Source: Cryptomeria japonica (lineage: Eukaryota > Streptophyta > Pinopsida > Cupressales > Cupressaceae). From it: 64,000 bases of DNA. Position numbers and translations under genes: made by a program. Positions 12,408 through 25,079 of the stretch are shown one piece after another; the stretch's first letter is position 1, and each line of letters opens with the position of its first letter. Where the stretch lies: positions 474,268,008 through 474,332,007 of the forward strand of contig NC_081405.1 of NCBI RefSeq assembly GCF_030272615.1. The letters run 5' to 3'. The notes under the pieces were generated by a model. The model was not told where the DNA came from. It searched no databases and was given only the letters and a program-made list of their open reading frames with translations.

Positions 12408-13500
12408 ATAGAATTTCTTGAGATGGATGGAATTGATAGGTTCATCAAACCAATCACCTTTAGGGGTAGATAACTTATATGCTCATGATCCATATGCTGC
12501 TACTATGAATAAAGGTCCTAGCCAATTCGGTTCAAATTTTCCCTTCTTTTCTTGGTCTTGCTGATTTCTTGGATTCTCGCTTAGAACTATATCTCCAATC
12601 TGGAAAATACGTGGCTTGGCTCTGTGGTTATAGCTTCTTGCCATTCTTTGTTGGTATACCTTCAAATGTTCTGATGTATTTTGGTGATGTTTCTGAATTA
12701 ATTCTAGTTCTTGGAGTCAAGAGACTTGTTGTTCTTCTTTTGGTATAAGACCGTGCAAGGATACTCATAGAGAAGGTATCTCTACTTCTATAGGTAATAT
12801 AGCTTCAGATTCATAGACCAAAAAATATGGAGTTGCCCCTAGGGACTGTGGATGCTAGTTTGGTATGCCCAAAGAGCAGGATTTAGCTGAATGTGCCAAT
12901 CTTTTCCAGTTTCATTGACTATTTTCTTCGAGATTTTCAAGATAGTTTTGTTTGATGCCTCAGCTTGACCATTACCTTGTGGATAATATGGGGTAGAGAA
13001 CCTATGTTGGATATGAAACTATTCACATAGCTCTTTCACATCTTGATTTTTGAATGGTCTTCCATTATCAGTGATAATGGTCATTGGAATGCCATAGCGA
13101 CAGATTATATAATTCAAGATGAATGATGAAATTTTTTTTCCTATCACTATTGTTAAAGGCACTACTTCAATCCACTTAGTAAATTATTCAGTAGCAATCA
13201 GAATGAATTTATGTCCATTAGAAGATGAGGGATTGATCTTTCCTACCAAACCAAGGCCCCACTGTGAAAATGGCCATGATCCTGTCATAGGATATAACTG
13301 TTGTGCTGGTGCATGAATTAGATTTCCATGGATCTGACATTGTTTACATTTTCTAGCATAGGTGAATGAATCTCTTTCCATAGTAGGCCAGAAATAACCC
13401 ATACAAATAAGTTTCTCAGCCAATGTTAAACCACTTGAGTGTGTACCACAAATACCCGCATGAATATCATAGAACTCTCTCAGATTCATCTTTTTCAAGA
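12408..13500 (-). pseudogene. Integrase region of Tat copy B
   Basis: The N-terminal HHCC zinc-binding part is visible near 13,320-13,470 (YDIHAGICGTHSSG, then CKQCQIHG). The C-terminal part near 12,480-12,665 carries RMARSYNHRAKPRIFQIGD and KFEPNWLGPL, and the very end near 12,408-12,470 reads DEPINSIHLKKFY, a typical Tat integrase ending. Integrase joins element DNA to the host chromosome. The region is broken. Confidence 0.8.
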
Positions 13501-14300
13501 CATATCAATAATGTACCATCTAAAGCACGCCTATATAAGATATCAGCAATAATGGTATAGCAAGAGGACTGACGGATAAATTTTCTTCCTTGATTACGAG
13601 ATAATTCCAAAGGAAGGATATGATCTTTCAAGTATCGATAGGTTTGACCGTATAAGGATTCACTGGTTCCTGATATATGGCAAATTCGATAGGTATGCAA
13701 GAATTGGATTGTACGGGTTAAGATATCTTCCCTGAGAAATTCGTAACGTTGTTGATTCTCTTTATTTTCCAAGAGAGATGCTATTGTAGCCATCGCATCT
13801 GCTGCTTTATTCTCATATTTGGGAATCTGGGTGAATGTAATTTCTTTAAAGTGTCCTTTGAATTCCTCTATCAACTGTTTGTATGGCATAAGCTTATCAT
13901 CATTTGTTTGATGTTCATCATTGATTTGATTAATGACAAGTTGTGAATCACCATAGATATGTAGTTCTTTGACATTCCATTCAATGGCCATTTTTAAGCC
14001 CTATAGCCAACACTTCATACTCTGTAGTATTATTGGTGCATGGAAATCGCAATCTATATGATTTCGGAATAGTGTGTCCTTGAGGTGTGATGAAAATTAT
14101 TCTTGCGCCTGAACCATATTGTGTATAAGAGCCATCAAAGTACAATTCCCAAAAGTTTGTACTTACTGTCAAGATATCTGCATCAGGAAATTTGATGTGC
14201 AAAGGCATGTTAATGTGTAGAGGTGCATCGGCCAATTGATCAATGATGACTTGTCCCTTGATAGTATTCTGGTCAACATATTCTATGTCAAATTCACTCA
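13500..14300 (-). pseudogene. Second RNase H (aRH type) of Tat copy B
   Basis: Motifs are YFDGSYTQYGSGARI (first catalytic Asp), NNTTEYEVLAIGL (Glu) and LHIYGDSQLVINQI (second Asp). They are followed by a HFKEITFTQIPKYENKAADA segment containing the last acidic residue. This is an additional RNase H typical of Tat elements, separate from the one fused to RT. It is broken. Confidence 0.8.
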
Positions 14301-14319
14301 ATATAATAACCAATTTGGC

Positions 14320-15480
14320 TAGTCTCCATGTCAATGTTGACTTGCTAAACAGATATTTGAAAGGATCTATCTTCGCTATTAGTTTTACAGAATGAATCAA
14401 CATATAATGTCATAGCTTCTGGGTTGCAAATACAATTGCTAGACATATCTTTTCAATTGAGGAATAATTTAACTCATAGCCAACAAGTGTTATGCTGATA
14501 TAATAAACTGCTCTTTCTTTTCTTTAATCATCATGTTGAGCTAGGAGAGCGCCTAATGTCACACTTGTTGCTAAGACATAGAGTAACAATGGTTTCCCTT
14601 TGATTGGTGATATCAGTACTGGAGGACTCATAAGATATTCTTTTATTTGCAGGAAAGATTCTTCACATTTTCTATCCCATTTGAATGGAACATTTTTATG
14701 TAAAAGATAGGTAAATGGAAGACCTCTATCAACTAATTGAGAAACAAATCTCCTGATTGATTGCAACCTTCCTTGTAAAGAACACAATTGACTTAGGTTT
14801 TTAGGTGAGTCCATCTCCATGATAACTTTAACTTTTCTAGGATCTACTTCAATGCCACAAGCTAATATAATGTACGCTAGGATCTTTCCAGAGGTTACAC
14901 CAAATGCACATTTCTTTGGATTTAATCTTAATTGATATCTTTCCAGCCTATCAAAAATCTTGCTTAGAATGTTCAAATGTTCTTTTCTTGTGTGAGATTT
15001 TGCAAGTATGTCGTCGACATAGTCTTCCATGAATGTATGCATCATATCATGGAAAATTGTCGTCATAGCCCTTTGATAAGTTGCTCCTGCATTTTTAAGC
15101 CCAAATGGCATAACATTCCAGTAGTACGTTCCCCATGCATAGGTGAATGTTGTCTTCTCTTGATCTTCACATTGATTATTATTTGATTATATCCTGAGAA
15201 GCCATCCATTAATGAAAACATCTCATGGCCTACTGATAAGTCTACTATGATATCAATGTTTGGTAGCAGGAAATCATCTTTTGGACATGCTTTATTCAGA
15301 TCTCTGAAATTTGTGCAGACTCTTATGCACTTATCTGGATTTGATACTAGTACAATACTTGAGACCCATTCTGGATAAGCAACTGGTCTTATGAAACCCA
15401 CTTCTAATAGTTTCTTGAGATCAGTTTTGACAAGGAGAGCAATATGTGGATGCATATTTCTTAGCTTCTACTTAACAGGT
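14320..15480 (-). pseudogene. Reverse transcriptase and attached RNase H region of Tat copy B
   Basis: RT signatures include a VCTNFRDLNKACPKD-type box, MPFGLKNAGATYQRAM, and FMEDYVDDILAKS, which carries the YVDD catalytic box. The attached RNase H start is seen in KPLLLYVLATSVTLGALL. The matching block in copy A is at about 1,860-3,230. It is broken. Confidence 0.85.
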
Positions 15481-16715
15481 TTTACTTTTAAATCCACATT
15501 AAGATGATGCATGATAAGATCTGGGTTAAGTCCTGGCATATCTGCATAGAACCAAGCAAAATTTATTTGTCTTTGCTTAAAGAATTCCATGTACTCTGTC
15601 CTCTCTCTTTCTGATAATGAGGCAGAAAAATGAAGTATTTTAGGATCTTTTGATGTATCAATGTTTACTGCATCTGTTGGTTCTATCAGGATAGTAGATC
15701 TCTCTTGAAAATATGCAAGAAAAATATCAAACTTTCCATCTTCTAGCACCTCAAGGAGGTTTTCACCATTCGATACGCCCTTTGTTTTCTCTTTTGATTG
15801 ATCTAATGTTGCCATAAAATGGTTTTCAATAATAGGTCTCTCTCCTTGTTTTATTTCACTTTTACGACTGAAAAGTTTGGCATTCTCCTGACTATGAGAA
15901 ACATCACTTGATTATGCAATCAAAGATATCTTAGGATGGATGGGTTCAACAACATTAAGGTACATGACTAAGTCATGGTCATTAGAAAAGACATTCAGTT
16001 CAGGGTTGTCTAAATTATCCCAATCAATTAGTTCAGGATGCAGAAGGGGTAAATCATAATCATCGCCATCATTAGGTGTTTCAATGTTCATGATATAATG
16101 ATCATAGCTTGACATAGAATAGGTTCTGTCACAGATTAAATGTTTGTGAGAATTGTGTTTTGCAAACATTTCCGAATTAGTCTTAACAAAATTTATACTA
16201 GCATTTTGTAGTTCACACTCAAGTGGTCCTTCAACTGACGTTTGTCCCTTAAATGAATGGATTATATCCACAGGCACAACTTTGATGCTGCAAATTCCTT
16301 CTTGGTTGACCTCATTTCCATTTAGAAGTTGACATATTTGTGCACATGATGAAGTAGATTCTTTGAATAGATTTTGTCTCCTTTCAAACTCAACTTCTTC
16401 TGGACTAATAGTTAGTCCAATTTGACTATCTCTTAGTTCTTCTATGGTTCTTCCATATCTGATCTTTGTTTGCACTTCTTGTGGCATTGTTTCTCTGTCT
16501 TTGTCATTCCCTTTTCTTTTTGCATATGCCTCTTTTCTTTGAATTCTAAGTTTCTCTTGTCTTCTTTCTAACTTCATCTTTTGTTCTACAATAGACAAGT
16601 TTTCTTTTGTGATAGCTGCTTGATCTTCATTGTGTCCCTTACTTGATGTAGTGGATAAGATATCATATTCATTGGAATTTGTCTCTAAATCCTGATCTAA
16701 GATTACTCCCCTATA

Positions 16716-17960
16716 CTATACTGGGATGTCATGTGGTGCAAAAAGTTCCTTGATTTCTGCCATTTCTATTTTTACTGCTTTTGGAGTATCTTGTTTGGAT
16801 TTTGCCTTTGTTTGTATTTTCAGAACTTGTTGGCAAGATTTTTCTTCACCTTTGATAGTAGTCTCTTCTTCTTTCTTTTCATGATCTTCTTGCTTCTTTT
16901 GCTTATTGGCTACTCTCTTGGCCGCTTGATGTAGCTTTTCTTGCCAATTTTCTTCTTTATAAACCGATTTCTTTCTCCATTTTTGTTGTTGATGATTATG
17001 TTGCTTTTGATTAGACTTTAGATGTCCTAGACCGGATTTATCTTCTATGGATTGTGAGTGTGGACAAATAGGTTCTAAAATACCTTGATGTTTCTTACCA
17101 ATTGGTTCTTTTCCTCCATATCCCATCTTTTGCATGATTTCATATCCTTTGCCATATTGTTTTATGGGTATATTGACTTATGTTGTTGTTGCTATAGTTT
17201 TATCTTCATATTTGTACAGCCAACCAAGAATGTCTTTGTCTTCATTTTCTTCTTCAAGAGTTCCAGCACTAACAAAGGTTCCTTTAAACATATGATTTGA
17301 TTTTCCTGATGTCTTCGATTGAATATCTGTAGGTTTTCCATATGATTTAGGGGAAAGTGGGAAATTTTGCAAAGAATACTTTCCCATACCTTCATCATTT
17401 AACTTGATCTTTTCTTCGAAAGTCTCCCATAACTTTGCTTGAATTTCTTTGGTAGGATATAATGATTTTGTGTTATGTGGAACTCTTGTATCTCGTGCGA
17501 GCTTCAAATTATTGCAATATTGACTAGAGTCTACAATTATAGTGATCTCTTTTCCTTCATGAGGAAATTTTACACATTGATGATATGTAGAAGGAACTGC
17601 TTGCATCTTGTGAATCCATGGTCTCCCTAGAAGAATGTTGTAGGAGAGGTTCAAATATAAAACCTAACATAATGTATCTTTTTCCACAGGTCCTATCCTT
17701 ATCGGTAGCACAACAATTCCTTTACAAGAACGTTCTGCTTCATCATAAGCTTCGATGGTTATTTTATTTTTCGGATCTACTGCATTCTCTGAATATCACA
17801 AAGCTTTTAGCAAACTTAGAGCACAAATGTTTAATCCAGCTCCTCCATCTATGAGCACACATTTGACACGAGTTTTATTTATGGAGACTTCAACATGTAG
17901 GAGCGTTATGAGGATGTTGTAAGGACGCATCATCATTTTTAGAAAATGATAAGCATTGAT
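16716..17960 (-). pseudogene. Protease and G-patch region of Tat copy B
   Basis: The protease block carries the flap-distal stretch [16 protein letters not shown] and its active-site region near 17,820-17,870. Then comes a G-patch glycine motif (MQKMGYGGKEPIG, KHQGI) near 17,080-17,135. A Lys/Glu-rich segment at 16,716-17,060 follows. G-patch domains bind RNA and are known next to some retroelement proteases. The region is broken. Confidence 0.75.
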
Positions 17961-18132
17961 GAGTTATAAGGTGTCGTACCATATTTTGGAATTGATCTAC
18001 ATCCAAATCTTTTGAAATTGTTGTTTCCACTAAAGCTTTCTCCAAAATTTCCTTATGCATAGGTGAAATTTTGAGAAGTTCCAGAATTGATATTTGAGCA
18101 AGTATTCGTTGTAATTTCTCTACTAAATTGTA

Positions 18133-19838
18133 TTATTGTGGATTGGGTGTTCGATCTTTTGCTACACCTAGAAAAGTAACCTTTGCTTTGCTTCTCGTGA
18201 TAACATTGATTGGTTCGGAAGATGAATTTTCAATAACAATGATTATATTCACTACATCATCGTAGGTATAAGTGTAATTCACCTTGGCTTTTCCTTTTTC
18301 ATCTTTTAATTGGGACGATTCACATTTGTCATAATTCGGAAGTGGAGTTTTCAAAGCCAAGTGTGATTCATTTATTTTATGGCTATCCACTGTGATGGTT
18401 CCATTATCGATCAGATCTTGGATAAGGTGTTTCAATCTCTTACAATCATTTGTTAGGTGTCCTTTATTCCTATGATAGTTGCAAAAATGATTGTCATTCC
18501 ACCAATTAGGCTAAACTGGTGGTTCATAATTTCTTGCTTCTGGCAAAACAATCAATTTGTTAGCAAGCAAAGTTTTTAGAGTTGATTCCAAAGATTCTCC
18601 AATGTTTGTGAATTTCCTTCAAGGATTGGAGAAAAAGGACTTAGCTTTATTGTTTTATGGATTGTTATTGCTTGGGTTTAGCTTGATAGATTGAAAATTG
18701 GTTGTTGTTGTTTTGTATTACTATTATCATCATTCCCTTCATTGCTGACATTCCTATTCTTTGACCAGAACTTGGGTTTGTCATTGTTGTTGTTGTTGTT
18801 GTATGAATTATTATAAAGTTTTAGTTCTCCTTTCTTTACCATTGTGTTCTCTATTTTTAGTCCATTCTCGATCATTTTGGCAAAAGAGGGAGGAAATTTT
18901 ATCCTTAGTCGATAACTCATTTCACTGGTAAGATTATCAATGAATATGTCCATCTTTTCTTGATCAGGTACATCTTGGGGATACCTATTAAACACTCATT
19001 TCCAATGTTGTAAGAAAATCATAAAGGACTCACCATTCTTTTGTTTAACATTGTAGAGATCCAGCATTGTTATTTCATTCCTTATATTGTAGGAATATTG
19101 TGAAATAAACCTATTCACAAGTTCTTCAAAGGATTCGATTCCGGATGGTAATCGTGAAAACCACTCCATTGATTGTCCATTTAAACTCCTAAGAAAAAGA
19201 CGCATAAGGTAGGTTTCATCATGAGCGAATTCCATGCTCATAGTACAAAACTCCCAAATGTGATCTTGAGGATCAGATTTTCCATCGTATTTGTCATATT
19301 TAGGAATCTCACAATGTTGTGGAAATGGTATCATATTCAAATTTTTGTCAAAGGGATATGGGCATATATCTTGTAACAAATATTTCTTGGAGCTTGTCCC
19401 ATTTTTCATGTCTTGTATTTTTTGTTGTAGATTTTGTATTTGTTGAGTAAGGTTTGATAAGGGATTATCTACATAGTCTCTCCTTGTTTCGTCATGAGCC
19501 ATTTTGTCACTACACTCTTTTCTTTTATCATCCCTTTCTTTCCTTGTTTCTTCATTGTTTTCTTTGTTCACATCTTCATTATTTTGCTTGTCTATGTTTT
19601 GGGTGTTACTTGTCTCCGCATCTTGTTTCAAGCTTGCCATGTTAAAGTCTTGTGGTAGTTTAGCTCCAGATTTTGCCAACATCAAGAGATATTTTTCTTT
19701 TTGTTTTGCCAACAATTTTTCCATTAGCCTATCAAATTTGAAATCTTGCTCAAGGTCTCTAATGGTTCTATTGATTGCTTCTTCGTCAACAGCGGTAAAT
19801 CCAAAAGTGTGGAATAAAGAAGTATCTTCTTCCTCCAT
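18133..19838 (-). pseudogene. Gag region of Tat copy B with a C-H-H-C zinc knuckle
   Basis: The N-terminal part at about 19,000-19,838 is a charged, Gln/Asn-rich region followed by the retrotransposon gag fold (PKYDKYDGKSDPQDHI, MRLFLRSLNGQSMEWFS, FISQYSYNI). A zinc-knuckle-like CNYHRNKGHLTNDC lies near 18,430-18,490; it has the His-containing Tat form rather than CCHC. Gag packages element RNA. The region is broken. Confidence 0.8.
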
Positions 19839-20541
19839 TTGTTGTTGTTTTCTAAGTTGTTAGTGTTGGGCTCTAGTCCAAACTGGCATGTGTTTATTTC
19901 AAAGTTGTTGAAAGTTCCAAAGGACAGGGTCAATAGGTGATTATTGGTTTAGGAAGATATGCTTTATTGATCTTACCACTATTGTTTGTTCGTTGGGATA
20001 AAGCATCTCTTTATTGAAAGGCACGTCTTTGTAATGTTTCACTGTCAAATTTTGTATCGCAGCCACGTAAGTAGTGACGAAAATAGTGTAGGAATGTCCT
20101 ATGTTTCAATAAGATCTTGCGATTGATATACAAGAATCTTATTCTTTTCTAAGTAGCTTTGTAACTAGGTTTTCTTTTCTTAATGTGATACTTAAAAGTC
20201 ATATAAGCATTTGACAATTCACAAGTTTGTTTGATTCCAATGTTGGTGCAATTTGGTTTTGATATAACCTAGGTTCAAAATAGGAAAGATATATCCAAGG
20301 TTAGGAACCTAGTATAGATTTGATCAAGCTTCATGATAGAGGATTTGATTATCCTGATGAGAGACTTGACAAAGATGTTGATTTTTGCACTTAAGATGGT
20401 TGAATCGATAGCTTGTTAAATGTTGATGTTTATAGGACCTTTTGAGTATAACCTATTGGATTAACAACCTAGTTGTTTGAGCTAGTTTAAAAAATACGTG
20501 ATGGTTTAGAAACAAACCTACTTCAAGAATTATTTTGACGT

Positions 20542-21488
20542 TGTTGGCTTTCAAGATGGCATATGAAGAATGGATTGATAACTTGTAGTTAACTGATACT
20601 ATGATATGCACAGCTACATGATTATGCTAAATTGATAATGCTCTATGATTATATTGCTAAAATGATATTTGCTATTTGCTAATTGCTTCAAACTCATAGA
20701 TACATATGATTAATTGAAAACTATTTTTGAAGACTTACTTGAAGATCTTTTGAAGTCTCTAACTCTCTCTGAACTGAAGCTCTTGATTTTATAGACTTTG
20801 ATAGGATGAGATGATGTGGCTCAGATCAACGGTCATGATTAGATCTGCACTTTTGGATGGTTGTGAGCAAAGGTGAAGGTTGAGAGAAAGGAGGAAGGAG
20901 AAGACAAGTGTCACTCATCTCACCTTGGTTGGGTTGTTGACTGAGGGAATCTAGGGATGGTTGGAGGAAATTTAGGCATGAGAGGACAAGTGGACTCAAG
21001 TCCTTCCTAAGATGTAGGGGGTGTTGGAGAGAATATAGGAAATGGTTATGAAATATGTCTATGTACACAATTTTCATTAAGTTTGGAAGTTGAAAATAAA
21101 TGGTGAATTAATATTTGATAAATATTAATTTCCTTAGCCACATGTTTGATGAGTTGGCAAAGGAAAGATGAAGTGGAGATGGAGGGTGAGTTGGAAAAGG
21201 GAGATTAAATAATTTAAGAATTATTTAATATTTGAGACTCTAGGATAGGAGAATAACTATTAAATATTAGATATTTAATTGCTTGGAGGAGATAATTAAA
21301 TATTAGATATTTAATTAATTAGAAGAATATGATAGATGAATTAATTGATAAAATATTAATTAACAGAAAGACATAAAAAGAATTAAATAAATTAATCTTT
21401 TCAAATTAACTATTTAATACAAGAATAATAATTAAATAAATATAAAATATTTATTTAATTGCTCATAGCCAATTTTTATGTGTATACA
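20542..21488 (-). repeat. Putative 5' LTR of Tat copy B
   Basis: The right end reads TGTATACACATAAAAATTGG on the minus strand, and the left end closes with ACA (plus strand TGTTGGC). A minus-strand TATA box CTATAAAAT lies at 20,786-20,794. The first bases and the TATA-plus-GAGC context resemble the independent solo LTR at 50,353-51,832. An AT-rich block of TTAATTAAAT words fills the U3 part. No convincing tRNA primer site was seen next to it, so the left end is tentative. Confidence 0.55.
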
Positions 21489-22295
21489 ACCACAAAGTCA
21501 AGTCTGTGTCCCCTCACTCAACCAATTTCCTTAAATACTCTTCTCACATCTCTCTATGCATCCCCCCATCCAACTACCTTCCTTAAATGCTCTTTTCCAA
21601 GATGAATGTGAGATTTTTAAAAATCTCATATTCCTCTATGTATCCCTTCACCCAAAGAATTTTTAATTCCTTTTTATTCCTCAAATCCCCATGCTCCCTT
21701 TTTGGAGAATTTTTAAATCCTCCTTCCCATCATCCAAGGAATATTTTATTCCTTTTATCTTTCCTAGGTGCATTGGGAAGCCTCTTGGACTCCACACTTG
21801 TCATGTCAATCCCTCTTGATCCATGTGTGGGCTCACATGAAATCTTGGCCCTCCATCTTGGATCAATCCTAGCCCTCCATTACTCCTCCCTTTCTTCTAT
21901 AAATTGAGGACTCTACCCCTTCATTTGGCATCTCCAAGATTGTAAGTTCATGTTTCCCTTTTGAGTCCAAAAAAAAAACCATCTAAGCACCTAGACTATA
22001 GCCAAATTCGCACTCATCCATCACTTGGGCATATACCATTGCATATCCATTTCATCTTTAATCCATCCATCCCTATCATCATTTTAATCATTTTTTGCAC
22101 AATTGGAGATCCACCACATTCAATCAAGGAGCATATCAAATCAAGTTGGAGAAGGAGCGCTACTTCAACCTCATCTTGCTCAATCCGAGGAACAAGTGAA
22201 GATTTGTGAAGGTATAATTGTGTTTGTTGAGTTTATTTGAATGTTTCCTTGCATATTTGTATTCAAACTAACCTTATATCTTCATGATAGTTTTC
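21489..22295 (+). other. Unassigned spacer, possibly an LTR fragment on the plus strand
   Basis: The sequence is pyrimidine-rich with repeated CTTTTTATTCC-like words. A plus-strand TATA box (CTATAAAT at 21,897-21,904) is followed 10-40 bases later by a CT-rich start-like region, as in Gypsy LTRs. No matching second LTR or target duplication was found and no protein domain was recognised. Confidence 0.35.
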
Positions 22296-22300
22296 TCTTG

Positions 22301-23834
22301 TGGTGTAGGAGAACCTCATGACTAAGATAATAAGAGCAATAAAGGCTAAAGGACACACATGAGAATGTGACCTTTCAACCTATATAATAGGGTAGTCTTG
22401 TTTGTTTGATGTTTGATTTGTTTGTAATAAACCCTACCATGTTACCCAATGGCATGGATTTGGCAAATTGATAAGCCACCATGGGCATATGGGCCTAGGG
22501 GTATTTGGTTGATTATTTTTATAGGTTTTTTATGTGTTGGAGATGTCTTAGAAAGGTTTTAGGACATGTTGAAGCACCTCAAGGTAGTCGGATTTAACAT
22601 ATGTCAAAAGTTGCTCAAACTTGACAACTTTTGGTTGCAAATAGCAACTTCTTTCCAATGGTCACCTCAGTTCAAAAGGTGGTTGATAACCATTGAGGAA
22701 GGTATAAAGGTTCATCCCCAACCAGCATTGGGAGGAGAGAATGAAGAGAGAATGACTTTGTAAACTTTGGCATCATTGAAGTAATATATTTCTGAGGATT
22801 TCTTGCAATTCCGTTATTCTATGTGGTGTATTGTACTATACAATCATTTTTAAATAAGGAAACCAGTGGGATGTGTTACAGTGGCCAACCACCTTTCAAA
22901 TGCATCAAGTTTGAGGTCCTAATTCACCAAAACAAGGAAGAAATCGACAAATTTCTAGAAGTAGTCTAGATTTGACAGTTTTGTTTAGGGTTTTGTAAAG
23001 AAATGGCCTTACCCTGTTGATCCTTCATTGGTGGTTCATGAATTTGGATGGGATGCAAGTATGGCCAATGTATTTTAGGATTTTAAAGGCCCTTTGCAGG
23101 TTAGGTCCAGTTGGAGGTGAGGGTTTGATGCATTAAGGTGGGCAACTCCTTGTGGCCACTGGTAAGTGTAAGCAAACAGGTCTCACATCAGGGGTTAAAG
23201 GTATAATCATGGCCTAAGACTTAGGAATTAGTGTCTTTGCAATGGATTTAGAGTATCCCTTGAGTTTTTTTGGTGATTTAAGGTCTGTGTCTACACAGTC
23301 CTTTGTAAAATAGGCCTAATTGGGCTATATCGGTCTCCTAACCAAGAAGGGTTTGGATTCTTGTCTTCCCTACCAGTAAGAACTCTTAGGATATGTTTTT
23401 TAACTCCTAGAAGGGTATCCAAATCCGGGATTTGTTGTCTGGTCTTTTGGAGACAGAAAGAGTTATGTGTAGAAAATCAGTCTGATAGGGCTACTAGGTT
23501 TTGTCGGCCTTGTTGCAGCAGTTACCCAAACCAGTAGAGGGAACCTGAATTCAGTGATTGAAGGGGGTCTCCCTAACCTAGGGGACTTCTAATAAAACCT
23601 TAAATAGCCATTGTTGCATTGGAGAAGGGACCAAACCATTGCTGACCATAGAGACTTTGTACCGGTAAATGAAAGAGACCTTGTACTGGTGGTCTTTTGT
23701 TTAAAAAGAGGGATGTTTGACTTGTCAAACTGATGTTCCTTAACCCCTGGAGTGTTGTGTGATTGCTAGGGTCCTTGGTGTGTTCTTGGATTAGGGGAAC
23801 CTATCCTATACCGACATTGGGACTCTCTGCATCA
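22301..23834 (+). repeat. 5' LTR of the chromovirus
   Basis: This 1,534-bp LTR starts TGGTGTAGGAG and ends GCATCA. It matches the two pieces of the 3' LTR (28,316-28,434 plus 32,451-33,855, 1,524 bp in sum), which supports the boundaries. Confidence 0.9.
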
Positions 23835-23884
23835 ACATTTGTATTAGAGTGAAGGAGGAATCCTTTTGGGAAGAAGAATAGTAC

Positions 23885-25060
23885 ATGTCAATAGAAGAAT
23901 CAGAGGGTGAGGCTAGAAGAATGCCTTCAAAGATGACAAATGTGGAACTTGCCAAGATGGTGCAAGAGAACGGAGAAGAAAATGATCGGCTTAGAAGATT
24001 GATTGAGAACTTGGAAGGCAGGCTAGAGACAGGACCTGATGGCTCAGAGGAAGTGGGAGAAGAGGAAGTTCCTGCAGAGCATAGGTACCTAGTCAATGCC
24101 TTGAAGTTTGTGGAGAGGAGAACCATGGACCAGAAATCAAACATTCCTATTTTCAGTGGGAAGATGGATGTCAATGGAGTGATGGACTAGATAGAGTCCT
24201 TGAATAATTTTTTTGAATGTGAAGACATTGGTGACAACCAAAAGATGAAGGTTACCAAGTCAAAAATGCAGGGAGTAGCCCTGGCATGGTGGAATTTTGT
24301 GCAAGGAGAAAGAGTGAAAGAGGGAAGAGGAATGATCACCACTTGGAAGAAGATGATTATAGAGATCAAGGGAGTATATGTACCGGAGAACTATGAAGTC
24401 CAATTACATAAGAGAAGGCAGAATCTCAAACAGAAAGAGATGGATGTGTGTGCCTATACTGAAGAATTTCAGAAATTGAGTATAAAGTCTAAGAAGGTTG
24501 AAGATTTAAGTGAAAGAGTGGCAAGGTATCTAAATGGCCTAAGGTGAAACATAAAAGAAGAGTTGAACCTCTTGTGCCCTGACACTATTCATAGATGCTA
24601 TCATTTAGTATTAAAAGTAGAGGAGAAGCTCAAAAGAAGACAAGAGCAAAGCAATAGAGGAAGGGGTAAGCAACTAAGAGGAAGGAGCAACTTCAGAGGA
24701 AGAGAATCAAACTTTGAATTTCAAGGAGAGAGTAGTCAAGACTCCTCAAGAAATGACAACAATGACAAAGGCAACTTCAGAGGTAGAAGGCCACATTTCA
24801 GAGGAAGATCGTTAGGAAGAGGAGCAGGACCAATAAAATGTTTTAACTGCAACCAGGAGGGACACATTGCCAGTAGATGCCTAGAGAAGATGGGGTCTAG
24901 TTACCAAGGAGAAAGGAGAGCCAATCTAACCCAAGAATCAGATTACCAAGGCAGTAGTAAACCTGATTCATATGGTTATCCAGAGACTGGAGAGGCACTA
25001 ATATTGAGAAGAACCCCTATAAGGTGTCTTGGCTCACAAAAGGGATACAAACTCTTGTAG
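23885..25060 (+). pseudogene. Gag region of the chromovirus
   Basis: It starts with an acidic coiled-coil-like stretch (LAKMVQENGEENDRLRRLI). The retrotransposon gag core follows (ALAWWNFVQGERVKEG, AYTEEFQKLS), then an Arg/Gly-rich segment and a CCHC zinc knuckle CFNCNQEGHIASRC near 24,838-24,880. The region is lightly broken. Confidence 0.85.
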
Positions 25061-25079
25061 AAGAGCAGTCATGAGTAGA

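Larger units (their letters stand above)
12408..21488 (-). mobile_element. Ty3/Gypsy Tat-lineage element, copy B (coding part and 5' LTR)
   Basis: In sense order (right to left) it has: a putative 5' LTR at 20,542-21,488; a leader at about 19,940-20,541; gag; protease; G-patch; a linker; RT-RNase H; a second (archaeal-type) RNase H; and integrase ending at 12,408. The second RNase H and the order are diagnostic of the Tat lineage (Ogre/Retand/Grande relatives). Including the presumed 3' region with tandem arrays and the PMD relic, the element would exceed 13 kb, a normal size for this lineage. It is broken, with about ten or more breaks. The 3' LTR was not identified. Confidence 0.82.

Noticed and set aside
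20542-21488. Solo LTR interpretation of the copy B LTR
   Set aside because: The 5-bp flanks differ (GACGT versus ACCAC), so no target duplication supports a solo LTR with these ends.
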